A stretch of 64,000 nucleotides of DNA from Gordonia jinghuaiqii (GCF_014041935.1 NZ_CP059491.1:1302001-1366000); one strand, 5' to 3'; counted from the first letter of the stretch, positions 32,850 to 42,484 are shown. Numbers and translations: made by a program. Notes: generated by a model not told the origin, from the letters alone.

Positions 32850-33839
32850 TCATTCAGCTCGCAGCTCATCGATGTCGGTCCGAGCGATCTCGGTGAGCCG
32901 GTCGAGGATTCGGGTGTAGGCAGGGGACTGACGATGGACCAGTGAGGTGTGGGTTTCGCCGTCGAGCAGGTGCAGCTCGGCCGAGCCGCCGTCGGCGTCG
33001 AGGGCGCGGGCGTAGTGGCGGGAGTTGTTCGGATCGACAACGGTGTCGGCCAGTCCATGGAACAAGATGACCGGTAGCGCGGGGTCGAGATTGCGGATGG
33101 GATCGACCGAGTCGTAGCGTTCGGGTACTTGTCGTGGCGTGCCGCCGAGGATGCGGGTGATCACGCGTTTGTTGCCGTGCTCGACGGCGTAGCGCATGTC
33201 CAGTGGGCCGGAGATGGACACCACCCGGGATGGAACGAAGGCCGGACGCGAGCCCACCTCGTCGTCGGTGAGGCGATGGCGGGTTCCGCCCCATACGGCC
33301 AATTGCGCACCGGCGCTGTGACCGACCACCAACTCGTCCTCGATTCGCAACTGGGGATAGGTTTCGGCCATCGTGGGTACGTGGTCGAGTGCTCTGGCCA
33401 CGTCGTGGAAGGTGGTGGGCCACCCTCCGCCGGTGCCCAGACGGCGGTATTCCACGTTGTAAACAGCCAACCCCCGGTCGGCGAGGTCTCTGGCCATCTC
33501 GTCGAATTGCTCTGCGCCTGCGCGACTTTCCCAGCCGCCACCATGGATGATCGTCACCAGCGGCAGCGAATCGTCGCCGCGGGCACCCGCGGGTAGGTAC
33601 AGATTGGCCCAGTTCTCGGCCGGGTCGGCATCGTCGGAGTCGAGATACTCGACGCGGACGACGTCGATCGACTCGGTCCCCGCCGGGACAGGTGGAGCGG
33701 TCTCAGGCCCGGGTGCGGCCCGTGGCGTGCCGGCAGACGGTGACCGCGTCGACGACTGCTGGTCGGTTTGTGCCGAGCATCCGCAGGCCACGAGCGCCAC
33801 CACCACGCCGACGGCGACTGTCGCGACCCGGCGTCTCAT
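32850..33839 (-). CDS. Secreted lipoprotein alpha/beta-hydrolase (BD-FAE/esterase type)
   Basis: 329 residues. N-terminal RRR followed by a hydrophobic stretch and lipobox LVAC (Cys19), then a Pro/Ser-rich spacer. Hydrolase features: oxyanion motif IIHGGGWESR, nucleophile GHSAGAQLAVWGG, an acidic residue in LADTVVDPNNSRHY and the catalytic His in GETHTSL. So an exported, lipid-anchored esterase; substrate unknown. It is 3 bp downstream of another lipoprotein gene on the same strand, which suggests cotranscription. Confidence 0.83.
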   Translation of the reverse strand: MRRRVATVAVGVVVALVACGCSAQTDQQSSTRSPSAGTPRAAPGPETAPPVPAGTESIDVVRVEYLDSDDADPAENWANLYLPAGARGDDSLPLVTIIHGGGWESRAGAEQFDEMARDLADRGLAVYNVEYRRLGTGGGWPTTFHDVARALDHVPTMAETYPQLRIEDELVVGHSAGAQLAVWGGTRHRLTDDEVGSRPAFVPSRVVSISGPLDMRYAVEHGNKRVITRILGGTPRQVPERYDSVDPIRNLDPALPVILFHGLADTVVDPNNSRHYARALDADGGSAELHLLDGETHTSLVHRQSPAYTRILDRLTEIARTDIDELRAE

Positions 33840-33842
33840 CGC

Positions 33843-34448
33843 CTAATCCAGGCCTGATGGGACGGTCTCGCCGTTGACCGTCACGGTGACCTCGCCGGTC
33901 GTCGTGTTCTCGATGATCTTGCCGTGCTCGAAAGTCACGACTTCGAGGTCGCCGTCGACTGTCACGTCGCTCGTGGGAACTCCCAGAGGTCCCGCCGAGC
34001 CATTGCTGCCGAGGAGCATCGGGACCCCGTCCGGGCCGCGCTCGGTGTTCCAGGCGTCCCGGATCTTGCCGGAGGTGACGATGTAGCCAGGCGTTGCCGG
34101 GTCGCTGTTCTTCGCGATGATCACGCCACCGCGGAACTGCTGGTACACGACGCCGCTCTCTCGGGTCCCGGCGTTGCGATCCCCGGTCAGCGGCTTACCC
34201 AGGGCTTTCCGCTGTGCGTCGGTCGCCGAGGCGTACTTGACCGCGAGAGGGCCGGTGAGGGTGACCTCGACGTCGTCCTCGCCCATCACCGTCGTCTCGG
34301 TGGCCGTGACACTTTCCGCGTCAGCGGCGGAGGCAATAGTGGCGGAGGTCGTCGGATCGCCGGGTTCTGCACCGCAACCGGTGGCAATGAGTGTGGCCAC
34401 GAACAATCCGGCGACGAACTCGGCGCGACGGGAAGCCACCTGAACCAT
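33843..34448 (-). CDS. Lipoprotein with LGFP-like repeats
   Basis: 201 residues from ATG 34448, which has a GAGAGGAA ribosome site; the ATG 8 codons upstream does not. Lipobox IATGC ends the signal. The mature part has two LGFP-type units, recognisable as VYQQFRGGVIIAKN and GPLGVPTSD followed by FEHGKI. LGFP repeats are found in cell-wall-attached proteins of mycolic-acid bacteria and are thought to bind wall components. The partner gene downstream encodes a lipoprotein hydrolase. Confidence 0.7.
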   Translation of the reverse strand: MVQVASRRAEFVAGLFVATLIATGCGAEPGDPTTSATIASAADAESVTATETTVMGEDDVEVTLTGPLAVKYASATDAQRKALGKPLTGDRNAGTRESGVVYQQFRGGVIIAKNSDPATPGYIVTSGKIRDAWNTERGPDGVPMLLGSNGSAGPLGVPTSDVTVDGDLEVVTFEHGKIIENTTTGEVTVTVNGETVPSGLD

Positions 34449-34559
34449 GTGTTCCTCTCGGACCCTCGACACGTAGCCGATCCAATACGTCCGGAATCGG
34501 ACGAATTGGTCGAGTCTAGCGGTATCGCGAACCGAGAGCAGGTGAAGCGCTGAGTGCAG

Positions 34560-35375
34560 TCAGAGCACGATCTGCCGGTTGACGTCCTTGTAGAGCAGAT
34601 ACCGGAAGTTCGACGGCCCGCCGGCGTAGCAGGCCTGCGGGCAGAAAGCGCGCAGGGACATGTAGTCGCCTTCCTGGACCTCCACCCAGTCCTCGTTGAG
34701 CCGGTAGACGGCCTTGCCCTCCAGCACGTACAGGCCGTGCTCCATCACGTGGGTCTCGGCGAACGGGATCGACCCGCCCGGCTCGAAGGTCACGACGTTG
34801 ACGTGCATGTCGTAGGCGAGGTTCTGTGGGTCCAGCATCCGCGTGGTGCGCCACGCACCGTCGGTGTCGGGCATCGCGGAGGGTTCGATGTCGCGCTCGT
34901 TGCCGAACTGCGGGGTCGGCTCGTGACCCGCGATCGGCTGGTAGCGCTTGCGGATCCAGTGGAAGGACGTGGGGACATCTCCGCGGTTGTGTGCCGACCA
35001 CGCGGTGCCCGCGGGCAGGAATCCGAACCCGCCCTCGGTCAGCGTGTGCTCCTCACCCTCGGCGGTGACGGTCAGCGCACCGGCGGTGACGAAGAGGAAA
35101 CCCTCGACCTCCGGCTGCGGCTCCGGCGCTTGCGATCCGCCGCCCGGGGCGACCTCCACGATCGTCTGGGAGAAGGTCTGCGCGCCACCGGGAATCGGGC
35201 GATTGAGCACCCAGGCGCGGGTGTCGGTCCACTCGGGGAAGACCGACGTGACGATGTCGCGGAGCACACCTCGCGGGATCACCGTGTAGGCCTCGGTGAC
35301 CACCGCGCGGTCGGTGAGCAGGTCGGTCTGCGGCGGGAGTCCGCCGGCGGGGGTGTAATACGGCGACGCGGTCAT
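34560..35375 (-). CDS. allE: (S)-ureidoglycine aminohydrolase (bicupin)
   Basis: 271 residues with two cupin domains. The C-terminal one carries the Mn site: FAETHVMEHGLYVLEGKAVY and later EGDYMSLRAFCPQACYAGG. The enzyme converts (S)-ureidoglycine to (S)-ureidoglycolate with release of ammonia, two steps after allantoinase. It is the second gene of a minus-strand pair with the aldolase-like gene (63 bp between), divergent from iclR. Allantoate amidohydrolase, which should supply its substrate, is not in this window. Confidence 0.9.
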   Translation of the reverse strand: MTASPYYTPAGGLPPQTDLLTDRAVVTEAYTVIPRGVLRDIVTSVFPEWTDTRAWVLNRPIPGGAQTFSQTIVEVAPGGGSQAPEPQPEVEGFLFVTAGALTVTAEGEEHTLTEGGFGFLPAGTAWSAHNRGDVPTSFHWIRKRYQPIAGHEPTPQFGNERDIEPSAMPDTDGAWRTTRMLDPQNLAYDMHVNVVTFEPGGSIPFAETHVMEHGLYVLEGKAVYRLNEDWVEVQEGDYMSLRAFCPQACYAGGPSNFRYLLYKDVNRQIVL

Positions 35376-35438
35376 CGGGGTGTCCTTCGAGAGATGGATA
35401 GTGTTGCGGGACCAGGGGATTGGGTCAGGTGGTTCGGT

Positions 35439-36713
35439 TCAGGCGCCCGGCGCAGGCGGGCGGTGGAGCGCGATCTCGCGCACCTTCGTGATGGACAGGT
35501 CTGTTGCGGTCTCGACCTCGTCGACGGTCAGCGCTCCGCACAGTTCGCCGCGCCGGATGAAGCCGGCCAGTGCGCGGGCCGTCGCGGGTTCGTCGAGCAC
35601 CGACGAGGAGATCTGGTGCGCGTAGTTGCGCAGACGCTCTGCGGCGGAGTCGAATCCGTCGCGGTAGAAGGCGTAGGTGGCCAGGAATCGGGTGACCAGC
35701 TGAGCGGGGTGCAGATCCCACCCCTGATAGAAGCCGCGCTCGAGGTGACGGCGGACCAGTCGCGCGTGCAACGCCCAACCGGCTTCGACGGCCTCACGGT
35801 CCCCGACGGGGAGGATGTTGGTCGAACCGTCCGAGAGGTGCACGCCGGTTCCGGCGGCGGCGAGTTGCATCACGGCTTTCGCGTGGTCGGCGGCGGGATG
35901 TTCCATCGACTGGTAGGCGGCGGCGATCCCGAGGGACGCCGAGTAGTCGTAGGTCCCGTAGTGCAGCGCGGTCACCCGGCCCTCGCCGGCGTGGATCATC
36001 CTCGCGACGGCCGCGGTGCCGTCGGCGGACATCACCGATTGCGGGGTCTCCACCTGGACCTCGAAACCGATCCGTCCGTCCGGGAGCCCGTGGACCCGCT
36101 CGAGCTCGCGGGCGACGGCGACCATCGCGACCACCTGATCGGTCGAGGTGACCTTCGGCAGTGTCAGTGTCAACCCGGCGGGAAGATCCCCGGCGTCGAC
36201 CAGCCCGGAGACGAACAGATCGAGGGTACGCAGGCCGCGAGGCCGCACATCGGCCTCGAAGCACTTGAAACGAATACCGATGAACGGCGGGGAGGCGTCG
36301 CCTGCCTCCCGGATCGCGGTGACCGCGGCGGCCACGGCCGCGTCCTCCTCGTCGTCGGAGCGGACACCGTATCCGTCCTCGAAGTCGATACGCAGATCCT
36401 CGATGGGCTCGGTGCGCAGCTTGTTCTCCACCAGAGCCGCCAGTTCTGTTGCAGCGGTGTCGGTGTGGGCGACGGTCGTACGGGCGATGGCGGCGAGACC
36501 GCCATGGTCGGCGGCGGTATCGAGTGCTGCACGTCCCCATAGTCGGGGGAGGTCTGCGGAGTACCGGTCGGCGGGGACGTAGACCGTGTGGACCGGCTGT
36601 CGACTCCCGTCGTCGCCCGGGTATCGATCTGCCAGCGCGGCGTCGGCCGGCGCCAGGGCCGTGTCGATCTCGGCGAGGAAGGCCGCGCCGAGGCGGCCGG
36701 GCTGCACGCTCAC
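35439..36713 (-). CDS. HpcH/HpaI aldolase / malate-synthase-like protein (DUF6986 type)
   Basis: 424 residues related to CitE/HpcH TIM-barrel enzymes: RIDFEDGYGVRSDDEEDAA (metal-binding acidic region), RIGFEVQVETPQSV with the Glu metal ligand, and ALHYGTYDYSASLGI. In this operon a plausible job is condensing glyoxylate, the end product of allantoin breakdown, with acetyl-CoA or cleaving a related adduct, but that is inference. It is the first gene after the operator at 36747-36761. SD GAAGGGAC precedes the ATG by a few bases. Confidence 0.75.
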   Translation of the reverse strand: MSVQPGRLGAAFLAEIDTALAPADAALADRYPGDDGSRQPVHTVYVPADRYSADLPRLWGRAALDTAADHGGLAAIARTTVAHTDTAATELAALVENKLRTEPIEDLRIDFEDGYGVRSDDEEDAAVAAAVTAIREAGDASPPFIGIRFKCFEADVRPRGLRTLDLFVSGLVDAGDLPAGLTLTLPKVTSTDQVVAMVAVARELERVHGLPDGRIGFEVQVETPQSVMSADGTAAVARMIHAGEGRVTALHYGTYDYSASLGIAAAYQSMEHPAADHAKAVMQLAAAGTGVHLSDGSTNILPVGDREAVEAGWALHARLVRRHLERGFYQGWDLHPAQLVTRFLATYAFYRDGFDSAAERLRNYAHQISSSVLDEPATARALAGFIRRGELCGALTVDEVETATDLSITKVREIALHRPPAPGA

Positions 36714-36746
36714 GTGGGTCCCTTCGAGGTTCTGATGGAAAAGTAA

Positions 36747-36761
36747 TTCCGCAGAGTGGAG
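36747..36761 (-). promoter_or_regulatory. IclR-type operator for the aldolase-allE operon
   Basis: TTCC-GCAGAGT-GGAG has 7 of 8 consensus arm bases compared with the TTCC-N7-GGAA sites at 28131 and 28249. It lies 34 bp before the minus-strand start at 36713. Confidence 0.5.
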
Positions 36762-36819
36762 TTTACTGCAGGTAGGTCACTCCCACCAGTCCAAGAACGC
36801 GCGTGGACCCCAATTGTGG

Positions 36820-36834
36820 TTTCACATCACGGAA
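36820..36834 (+). promoter_or_regulatory. IclR-type operator in front of iclR (autoregulation)
   Basis: TTTC-ACATCAC-GGAA matches the permease-side site (28249-28263) at 14 of 15 positions and lies 32 bp before ATG 36866. Confidence 0.6.
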
Positions 36835-36865
36835 CGTAGCGTGATGCCGGACTGTGGAGGTGGCG

Positions 36866-37624
36866 ATGGCGGGGAACTCGGGCGGTGTGCAGTCGGTCGA
36901 GCGCGCATTCGAGCTGCTGGAACTGATCGGCCGCGCAGGCGGCGAGTGTTCGCTGAGTCATCTCTCCGCAGAATCGCCGCTACCGCCGCCGACCATTCAT
37001 CGTCTGCTGAGGACACTCGTGGGCATCGGATATGTCCGGCAACTCCCGAACCGGTCGTATGCGTTGGGGCCCCGGCTCATCCGGCTCGGCGAGGTCGCCA
37101 ACCGGCAGCTCGGCGCCGTGGCCGCGCCGGTCCTCGCCTCGCTGGTCGCCGAGCTCAGCGAGACCGCGAGTCTCGCGGTACTCGACGGTGACATGGTCAT
37201 CTACGTGGCGCAGGTCCCGTCACCACACAGCATGCGCACCAACAACGAGGTCGGGCGTCGGGTCACGATGCACAACACCGCGGTCGGCAAAGCGGTCCTC
37301 GCCGAACTCGACGATGCGCGAATCCTGAAGCACGTCACCCAGGCCGGGCTCACCCCCGCCACCGAATGGAGTGTCACGTCGTTGTCCGGCGTGTTCGCCG
37401 CCGTCGAGAAGGTGCGCGCGGACGGCGTCGCCATCGACGAGCAGGAACACGAGGTCGGGGTCTGCGGCATGGCGGTCGCGGTCCCCGGTGCACCGACGCC
37501 GATGGCGGTCGGCATCTCGGGGCCGGTCGCCCGGTTCGACGACGATCTGCGCGCCCGCGCGGTCACCGCTCTGCGTACGGCCGCCGGGGCCGTGTCCGAG
37601 GCGCTCATCGGGTCGAGGGAGTAG
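36866..37624 (+). CDS. IclR-family regulator, probable allantoin regulator (AllR-like)
   Basis: 252 residues. N-terminal winged helix (VQSVERAFELLELIGRAGG; PTIHRLLRTLVGIGYV) and C-terminal effector domain (TMHNTAVGKAVLAELD; GVCGMAVAVPG). ATG 36866 is chosen because GGAGG lies 5 nt upstream; GTG 36854 overlaps that site. It diverges from the allE operon and probably binds TTCC-N7-GGAA sites in front of itself, that operon, allB and the permease. By family precedent (AllR), glyoxylate or allantoate-type metabolites could release it. Confidence 0.87.
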   Translation: MAGNSGGVQSVERAFELLELIGRAGGECSLSHLSAESPLPPPTIHRLLRTLVGIGYVRQLPNRSYALGPRLIRLGEVANRQLGAVAAPVLASLVAELSETASLAVLDGDMVIYVAQVPSPHSMRTNNEVGRRVTMHNTAVGKAVLAELDDARILKHVTQAGLTPATEWSVTSLSGVFAAVEKVRADGVAIDEQEHEVGVCGMAVAVPGAPTPMAVGISGPVARFDDDLRARAVTALRTAAGAVSEALIGSRE

Positions 37625-37650
37625 GCCTTCGACGGGCTCAGGCGGCAGGG

Positions 37651-40014
37651 CTAGATCGTCAGCTTCGTCGGGGTGGTTCGGTTGGCGCTCTCACCGCTCG
37701 AACCGTCGCCGATCTGGCCGTCGTTGTTGAAGCCCCAGCAGTACACCGAGCCCGCCGACATCGCGCACGACGTCCCGTTGCCGGTGGAGATCGAGGTGAC
37801 GTCGGTGAGGGTCGAGACCTCGCGCGGGATCTTGACCGAACCGCCGGTCGAGCCCAGCTGGCTGCGGTCGTCGTCGCCCCAGCAGAATCCCTTGTCCTCG
37901 GAGACCGCGCAGGTGGTACCCCAGTCGGTGGAGATGGTGCGGACACCCGAGAGATTGTTGATCTTGACCGGTGCCTGCCGGGTCTCGGCGGTGCCGTCGC
38001 CGATCTGGCCGTAGGCGTTGGAACCCCAGCAGTAGGCCTCGCCGCCGGCGACCGCACAGGTCGTGTGGAAGTACGTGCTGGTGTTGGTGTTCGGGTCGTC
38101 GTCGTCGGAGGACTCGTGGTAGCCGCCGATGGTGATGTCGGTGACGTCGGCCAGCGAACCGACCTTGACCGGCGTCGACCGTGCCGCGGTGCTGCCGTCG
38201 CCGATCTGACCGCTGTCGTTGGCGCCCCAGCAGAATGCGGAGCCGTCGGACACCGCGCAGGTGGTGCCGTAGGCGGTGGTGACGTCGGTGACGGTGCCGA
38301 GTCCGCCGACCTTGGTGGGGACCGACACCGGGTCGGCACTGCCGCCGGTGCCGAGCTGGCCGTACTCGTTGTTGCCCCAGCAGTAGGCGTCGGTGCCGGC
38401 GACCGCGCAGGTGGTGCCCCAGCCGGTGGAGATCGCCTTGACGTCGGAGATGGTGCCGACCTTGACCGCGGTGTTGACCGCGGCGCCGTCGGTGCCGTTG
38501 CCGATCTCGCCGTAGTGGTTGTTGCCCCAGCAGTAGGCGTCGCCCGCGGCGATGGCACATGAGGTGGCGACGTAGGCGTTCTCGCCGGTCAGGTAGCCCC
38601 CGGTGGTGACCGCGGTGGCCCCCGACACGCCGTTCACCGCGACCGGGCGGGTGTGCGAGGTGGTGGTGCCGTCGCCGAGCTGACCGGTGTCGTTGTCGCC
38701 CCAGCAGTGCACGCTGCCCGCGACCACCGCGCAGCTGCTGCCGAAATTGGTGGCCACCACGGGCTGCGCGACGGTGGCCTTCGCCGGGTCGTCGACGGTG
38801 CTGCCGAGAACAGCCAACCCGACGACCGCGGCCACCACGAGCAGCAGCACCGCGCCGAGCACTCCGGCGACGATCAGTCCGGTGCGCTTCTTCTGGGGCG
38901 GCATCGGCGGAGTGCCGGGGAACCCCGGTTGTCCATGAGGTGCCGAGAGGTGGGGACCGGACGGATGGGGAGCCGACGAATACGGCGGTTGCGGTCCGGA
39001 AGGGTTGCGCAGCAACGGCTGCGGGCCCGATGGGCCAGGGGCACCTGGGCCGGACATCGTCGGTTGCGGCGGCGGGGTGTACTGCCCGTGCTGTCCGCGG
39101 AACTGCGGGTGCCCAGCCGACGGCGCCCCGGTGCTGCCGCCTACCAGCGTGGGTGGTGGAACAGGCGCGGCGACCATCGTGTTCCCCTGTGCCGCAGGAG
39201 AAGTGAGGGCAGCGTTCAACGCCGTCGCGAAACTGCGGCAATCGGGGTAGCGGGCGGCGGGATCCTTGGCCAGCGCGCGCTGGAACACGGGGTCGAGGTG
39301 GGCGAGGTCGCCGCGCAACCGGCCGATGTGGGGGACGGGCCGCTGGATGTGGCCGAGCATCACCGACGGCTCGGACTGTCCGACGAACGGCGGCTGTCCG
39401 GCGAGCAGGGCGTAGGCGGTACAGGCGAGTGAGTACTGATCGGATCGTGCTGTGGCGTCGGCGCCTTCGAGCGTTTCCGGTGCCGAGAAAGCGACGGTCC
39501 CGATGAAGGAATGGGTGCCGGTGAGATTCGCCGAACCGGCCAGTTTCGCGATCCCGAAGTCGAGGACGAGAGCGCGCTCGACGGCGTTGGTCGCGGGATC
39601 ACGCGTCACAAGTATGTTGGCGGGCTTGATGTCTCGGTGCACGACGTGGTGGCGATGTGCGTAGTCGAGGGCGTCGGCGACCTGCGTGACGACCGTCGAC
39701 ACCTCCGCCGGGGTCAGTCGCTCCTCGGTGAGGTCCTTGCCCTCCACATAGCTCATCGAGAACCAGGGCGAGCCGTCCTCGATGCCGTACTGGTGGATCG
39801 TGATGATGCTGCGGTGGTCGAGTTTGGCGGTCGTGCGCGCCTCGTTGGTGAACCGCTGGTTGAATCCGGGCTGCGCGCTCACCGCTGTCGAGATGACCTT
39901 CAACGCCTCGCGCCGCTCGAGCTGCAGGTTCTCGACCAGGTAGACCTCGCCCATTCCGCCCGCGCCGAGTAGAGAGATCACGCGATAGCCGGCGATCTGG
40001 GTGCCGGGACTCAT
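37651..40014 (-). CDS. Transmembrane Ser/Thr kinase with seven extracellular RCC1 repeats (copy A)
   Basis: 787 residues from ATG 40014 (GTG 40020 is also possible, nearer to GGAAGAGG). Kinase domain 5-270: GAGGMGEVYL, Lys39, HRDIKPAN with Asp128, DFG 152-154, SAPE. A Pro/Gly-rich linker follows to about 375, then one membrane helix 379-402. The outside part has seven repeats of the form CA-x5-YCWGxNxxGQxGDG, the RCC1/BNR signature, enough to close one seven-bladed propeller. Each repeat has a Cys pair about 8 residues apart. Repeat 5 is extended by an Asp-rich loop. Ligand unknown. Confidence 0.92.
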   Translation of the reverse strand: MSPGTQIAGYRVISLLGAGGMGEVYLVENLQLERREALKVISTAVSAQPGFNQRFTNEARTTAKLDHRSIITIHQYGIEDGSPWFSMSYVEGKDLTEERLTPAEVSTVVTQVADALDYAHRHHVVHRDIKPANILVTRDPATNAVERALVLDFGIAKLAGSANLTGTHSFIGTVAFSAPETLEGADATARSDQYSLACTAYALLAGQPPFVGQSEPSVMLGHIQRPVPHIGRLRGDLAHLDPVFQRALAKDPAARYPDCRSFATALNAALTSPAAQGNTMVAAPVPPPTLVGGSTGAPSAGHPQFRGQHGQYTPPPQPTMSGPGAPGPSGPQPLLRNPSGPQPPYSSAPHPSGPHLSAPHGQPGFPGTPPMPPQKKRTGLIVAGVLGAVLLLVVAAVVGLAVLGSTVDDPAKATVAQPVVATNFGSSCAVVAGSVHCWGDNDTGQLGDGTTTSHTRPVAVNGVSGATAVTTGGYLTGENAYVATSCAIAAGDAYCWGNNHYGEIGNGTDGAAVNTAVKVGTISDVKAISTGWGTTCAVAGTDAYCWGNNEYGQLGTGGSADPVSVPTKVGGLGTVTDVTTAYGTTCAVSDGSAFCWGANDSGQIGDGSTAARSTPVKVGSLADVTDITIGGYHESSDDDDPNTNTSTYFHTTCAVAGGEAYCWGSNAYGQIGDGTAETRQAPVKINNLSGVRTISTDWGTTCAVSEDKGFCWGDDDRSQLGSTGGSVKIPREVSTLTDVTSISTGNGTSCAMSAGSVYCWGFNNDGQIGDGSSGESANRTTPTKLTI

Positions 40015-40131
40015 CGGCACGGCGTCACCTCTTCCTGGGTCGAAATCACTGTCCTCGGGGGACGTACGCTGGGACGATACCGAACGAATGTTGGTGCGTG
40101 GCACCCTTCATTCAGATGACTCGACGGCCTC

Positions 40132-42372
40132 CTAGTACGTGACCTGCGTCGGTGTCGGGCGGTCGTCGGAACCGCCGACGCCGAGCTGTCCGGTGGCGTT
40201 GAATCCCCAGCAGTACAAGTTCGACGCCGCGGACGCACACGAGGTGCGTTCGCCGGTCGAGATCGCGCCGACGTCGGACAATCCGGTGACCGGGGTGGGC
40301 TTCCAGCGGTCCTCGAGCGTGCCGTCGCCCACCGATCCCCACGCGTTGGAACCCCAGCAATAGGCGGTGCCGCCGGCGATCGCGCATGTCGTGCTCGAGG
40401 TGCCGGTGCTGATGGCGGTGACGTCGGTGAGGTCGGGGACGGCGGTCGCGGTCTCGCGCGCATAGGTGCTGCCCTCGCCCAGCTGCCCGAAATCGTTGGC
40501 ACCCCAGCAATAAGCGCTGCCGCCCGCCACGGCGCAGGCGGTGCCCGCGCCGGCCGAGACCGCGGTGGCGCCGTCGAGGTCGGCGACCCGCGTCGGGCGA
40601 GGCCGGTTGGTGGTGGTGCCGTCGCCCACCTGACCCTTGTCGTTGAGGCCCCAGCAGTAGGCGTCGCCGGCGGCTACCGCGCAGGTGAAGTTCACGCCGA
40701 CGGTGATGGCGGTGACGTCGTCGAGTCCGGCGACGCGCACCGGACGGTGCTGGTTGGCCGTCGAACCGTCGCCGACCTGGTCGAAATCGTTTGTGCCCCA
40801 ACAGTAAGCAGCGCCCGCCGAAATCGCGCAGGTGGCCCAGTTGGCCGTCGAGATCGCGGTCACATCGGTGAGGTCGGCGACGCGGGTGGGGGTGAGCCGG
40901 GCGTCGGTGGTGCCGTCGCCGATCTGTCCGTAGTCGTTGTTTCCCCAGCAGTAGGCGGTGGCGTCGGCGACGGCGCAGCTGTTGGGGCCGCCGGTGCTGA
41001 TCGAGGTCACGTTCGCGAGGTCGGCGACGCGGGTGGGCGTCGGGTGGCTGGTCGTCGTGCCGTCGCCGATCTGTCCGGCGTCGTTGCTGCCCCAGCAGTA
41101 TGCGACCTGGTCGCGGATCGAGCAGGTGGCGCCGAGGCCCGCGCTGAGCGCGACTTCGGCGGCTGCATCCGCGGCAGCCACCGATCCGGCGCCGTCGTCC
41201 GTGCCGCCGCGCAGCGTGCTCACCGCGATCGCCGCGGCCACCGCCAGCAACACGACGGCACTCACCGCACCCACGATCAGCGGCCACCGGCGCGGGCGTT
41301 CCCGTGACGAGGCCGGCGGGGGAGCGACCTGGGTGCCGGTCTGCGAATACGCTCCCAGCGGCGGAGTGATGCCCGGCGGCGAGGCGAGATGTTGTGTGCC
41401 GCTGGGTGTGGGCTGGAAGCCCGGCCGCTGATCATGCCTGGGTGGACCGTGTGGCGGTGCGAGGGTCTCCGGGGCCGGTGGATGAGGCCGCGGTGTCGAG
41501 ATGATCTGGGTGGCAGAGGATTCCGAGTGCTTGTCCGTCAGGTCGGGGCCGCCGACGGCGAGTGCGGCGCGCAGATCTTCGGCGAAGGCGCGACACGTCG
41601 GATACCGGTCCAGGGGGCCGCGGGCGAGTGCCCGGTCGAAGACCGGGTCGAGGGCGGCGAGCTCGGGCCGGTGCGCGCTGATCCGGTCCGGCGGCGTCGT
41701 CAGTTTCGCCACGATGTGGCGGGTCTGGGTGTCGGCCTCGAACGGTGTCGTCCCCGCCAGCAACTCGTAGGCGGTGCACGCCAGTGAGTACTGATCCGAC
41801 GCCGGGCCCGCAGGCTTGCCGTCGAGGATCTCCGGCGCGGCGTAGACCAGAGTGCCCACGAACGACGACGGCGCGGTCAGTGTGGTGGCGGTGGTGAGCT
41901 TGGCGATGCCGAAGTCGAGGACCACAACGCGGTCGAGGGCCCCGTCCATCGCCCGGCGGGTGACGAGGATGTTGGCCGGTTTGATGTCGCGATGGACCAC
42001 CCCGTGGTCGTGGGCATAGTCGAGGGCGTCGGCGACGCGCGCCACGACGGTGGCGATCTCGTCGCGCCGCAAGGATGTGTGGCGCAGGTCCTGCCCGTCG
42101 AGGTAGGTCATCGTGAACCACGGGTCGCCGTCGGTGACACCGTAGTGATAGATCGTGACGATGCTCGGGTGGTCGAGGGCGGCGGCGGTCTGTGCCTCAC
42201 GGCTGAAACGACGGGCGAACTCCTCGTCGACGGTCTCGGCGACGGAGATGACCTTGAGCGCCTCGCGTCGACGCAATTGCGGGTTCTCGACCAGGTACAC
42301 GGTGCCCATACCGCCGCTGCCCAGTCGGGCGATCACGCGGTACCCGGCGACCTGATCCGGCTGGTGGGCCAT
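40132..42372 (-). CDS. Transmembrane Ser/Thr kinase with seven extracellular RCC1 repeats (copy B)
   Basis: 746 residues; start 42372 has AGGAGG 5 nt upstream. Same plan as the neighbour downstream: kinase 8-272 ([10 protein letters not shown], Lys40, HRDIKPAN with Asp129, DFG 153-155, AAPE), Pro-rich linker, membrane helix about 364-386, then seven RCC1 repeats ([14 protein letters not shown] and six more). Kinase domains are clearly paralogous ([23 protein letters not shown] shared). It is the upstream member, with 117 bp between the two genes. Its repeats are more uniform than those of copy A. Probably arose by tandem duplication. Confidence 0.92.
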   Translation of the reverse strand: MAHQPDQVAGYRVIARLGSGGMGTVYLVENPQLRRREALKVISVAETVDEEFARRFSREAQTAAALDHPSIVTIYHYGVTDGDPWFTMTYLDGQDLRHTSLRRDEIATVVARVADALDYAHDHGVVHRDIKPANILVTRRAMDGALDRVVVLDFGIAKLTTATTLTAPSSFVGTLVYAAPEILDGKPAGPASDQYSLACTAYELLAGTTPFEADTQTRHIVAKLTTPPDRISAHRPELAALDPVFDRALARGPLDRYPTCRAFAEDLRAALAVGGPDLTDKHSESSATQIISTPRPHPPAPETLAPPHGPPRHDQRPGFQPTPSGTQHLASPPGITPPLGAYSQTGTQVAPPPASSRERPRRWPLIVGAVSAVVLLAVAAAIAVSTLRGGTDDGAGSVAAADAAAEVALSAGLGATCSIRDQVAYCWGSNDAGQIGDGTTTSHPTPTRVADLANVTSISTGGPNSCAVADATAYCWGNNDYGQIGDGTTDARLTPTRVADLTDVTAISTANWATCAISAGAAYCWGTNDFDQVGDGSTANQHRPVRVAGLDDVTAITVGVNFTCAVAAGDAYCWGLNDKGQVGDGTTTNRPRPTRVADLDGATAVSAGAGTACAVAGGSAYCWGANDFGQLGEGSTYARETATAVPDLTDVTAISTGTSSTTCAIAGGTAYCWGSNAWGSVGDGTLEDRWKPTPVTGLSDVGAISTGERTSCASAASNLYCWGFNATGQLGVGGSDDRPTPTQVTY

Positions 42373-42484
42373 CGGCGCCTCCTGCTGGCGTGACCACTGT
42401 GTTGCGACGACGATAGCCCCAGCATGGGGGGCATGCCCTGGACACGGCACTTGTTCATCCGAACGACATGGCACAATGCTCGAC

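Noticed and set aside
34554..36542. 662-residue plus-strand ORF
   Set aside because: Antisense to allE and the aldolase-like gene; low-complexity Gly/Arg/Val composition.
28316..37624. Complete allantoin pathway
   Set aside because: Allantoate amidohydrolase/allantoicase, ureidoglycolate lyase and urease are not in the window, so the route is only partly encoded here.
37366..39432. Plus-strand ORFs with repeated VADLAVVV- and VAPA-like units
   Set aside because: They are translations of the complement of the RCC1 repeats; the periodicity comes from the kinase gene on the other strand.
26622..42484. Genomic island with defined ends
   Set aside because: No integrase, tRNA, direct repeats or transposase were seen at the borders, so only an insertion relative to M. 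tuberculosis is claimed.
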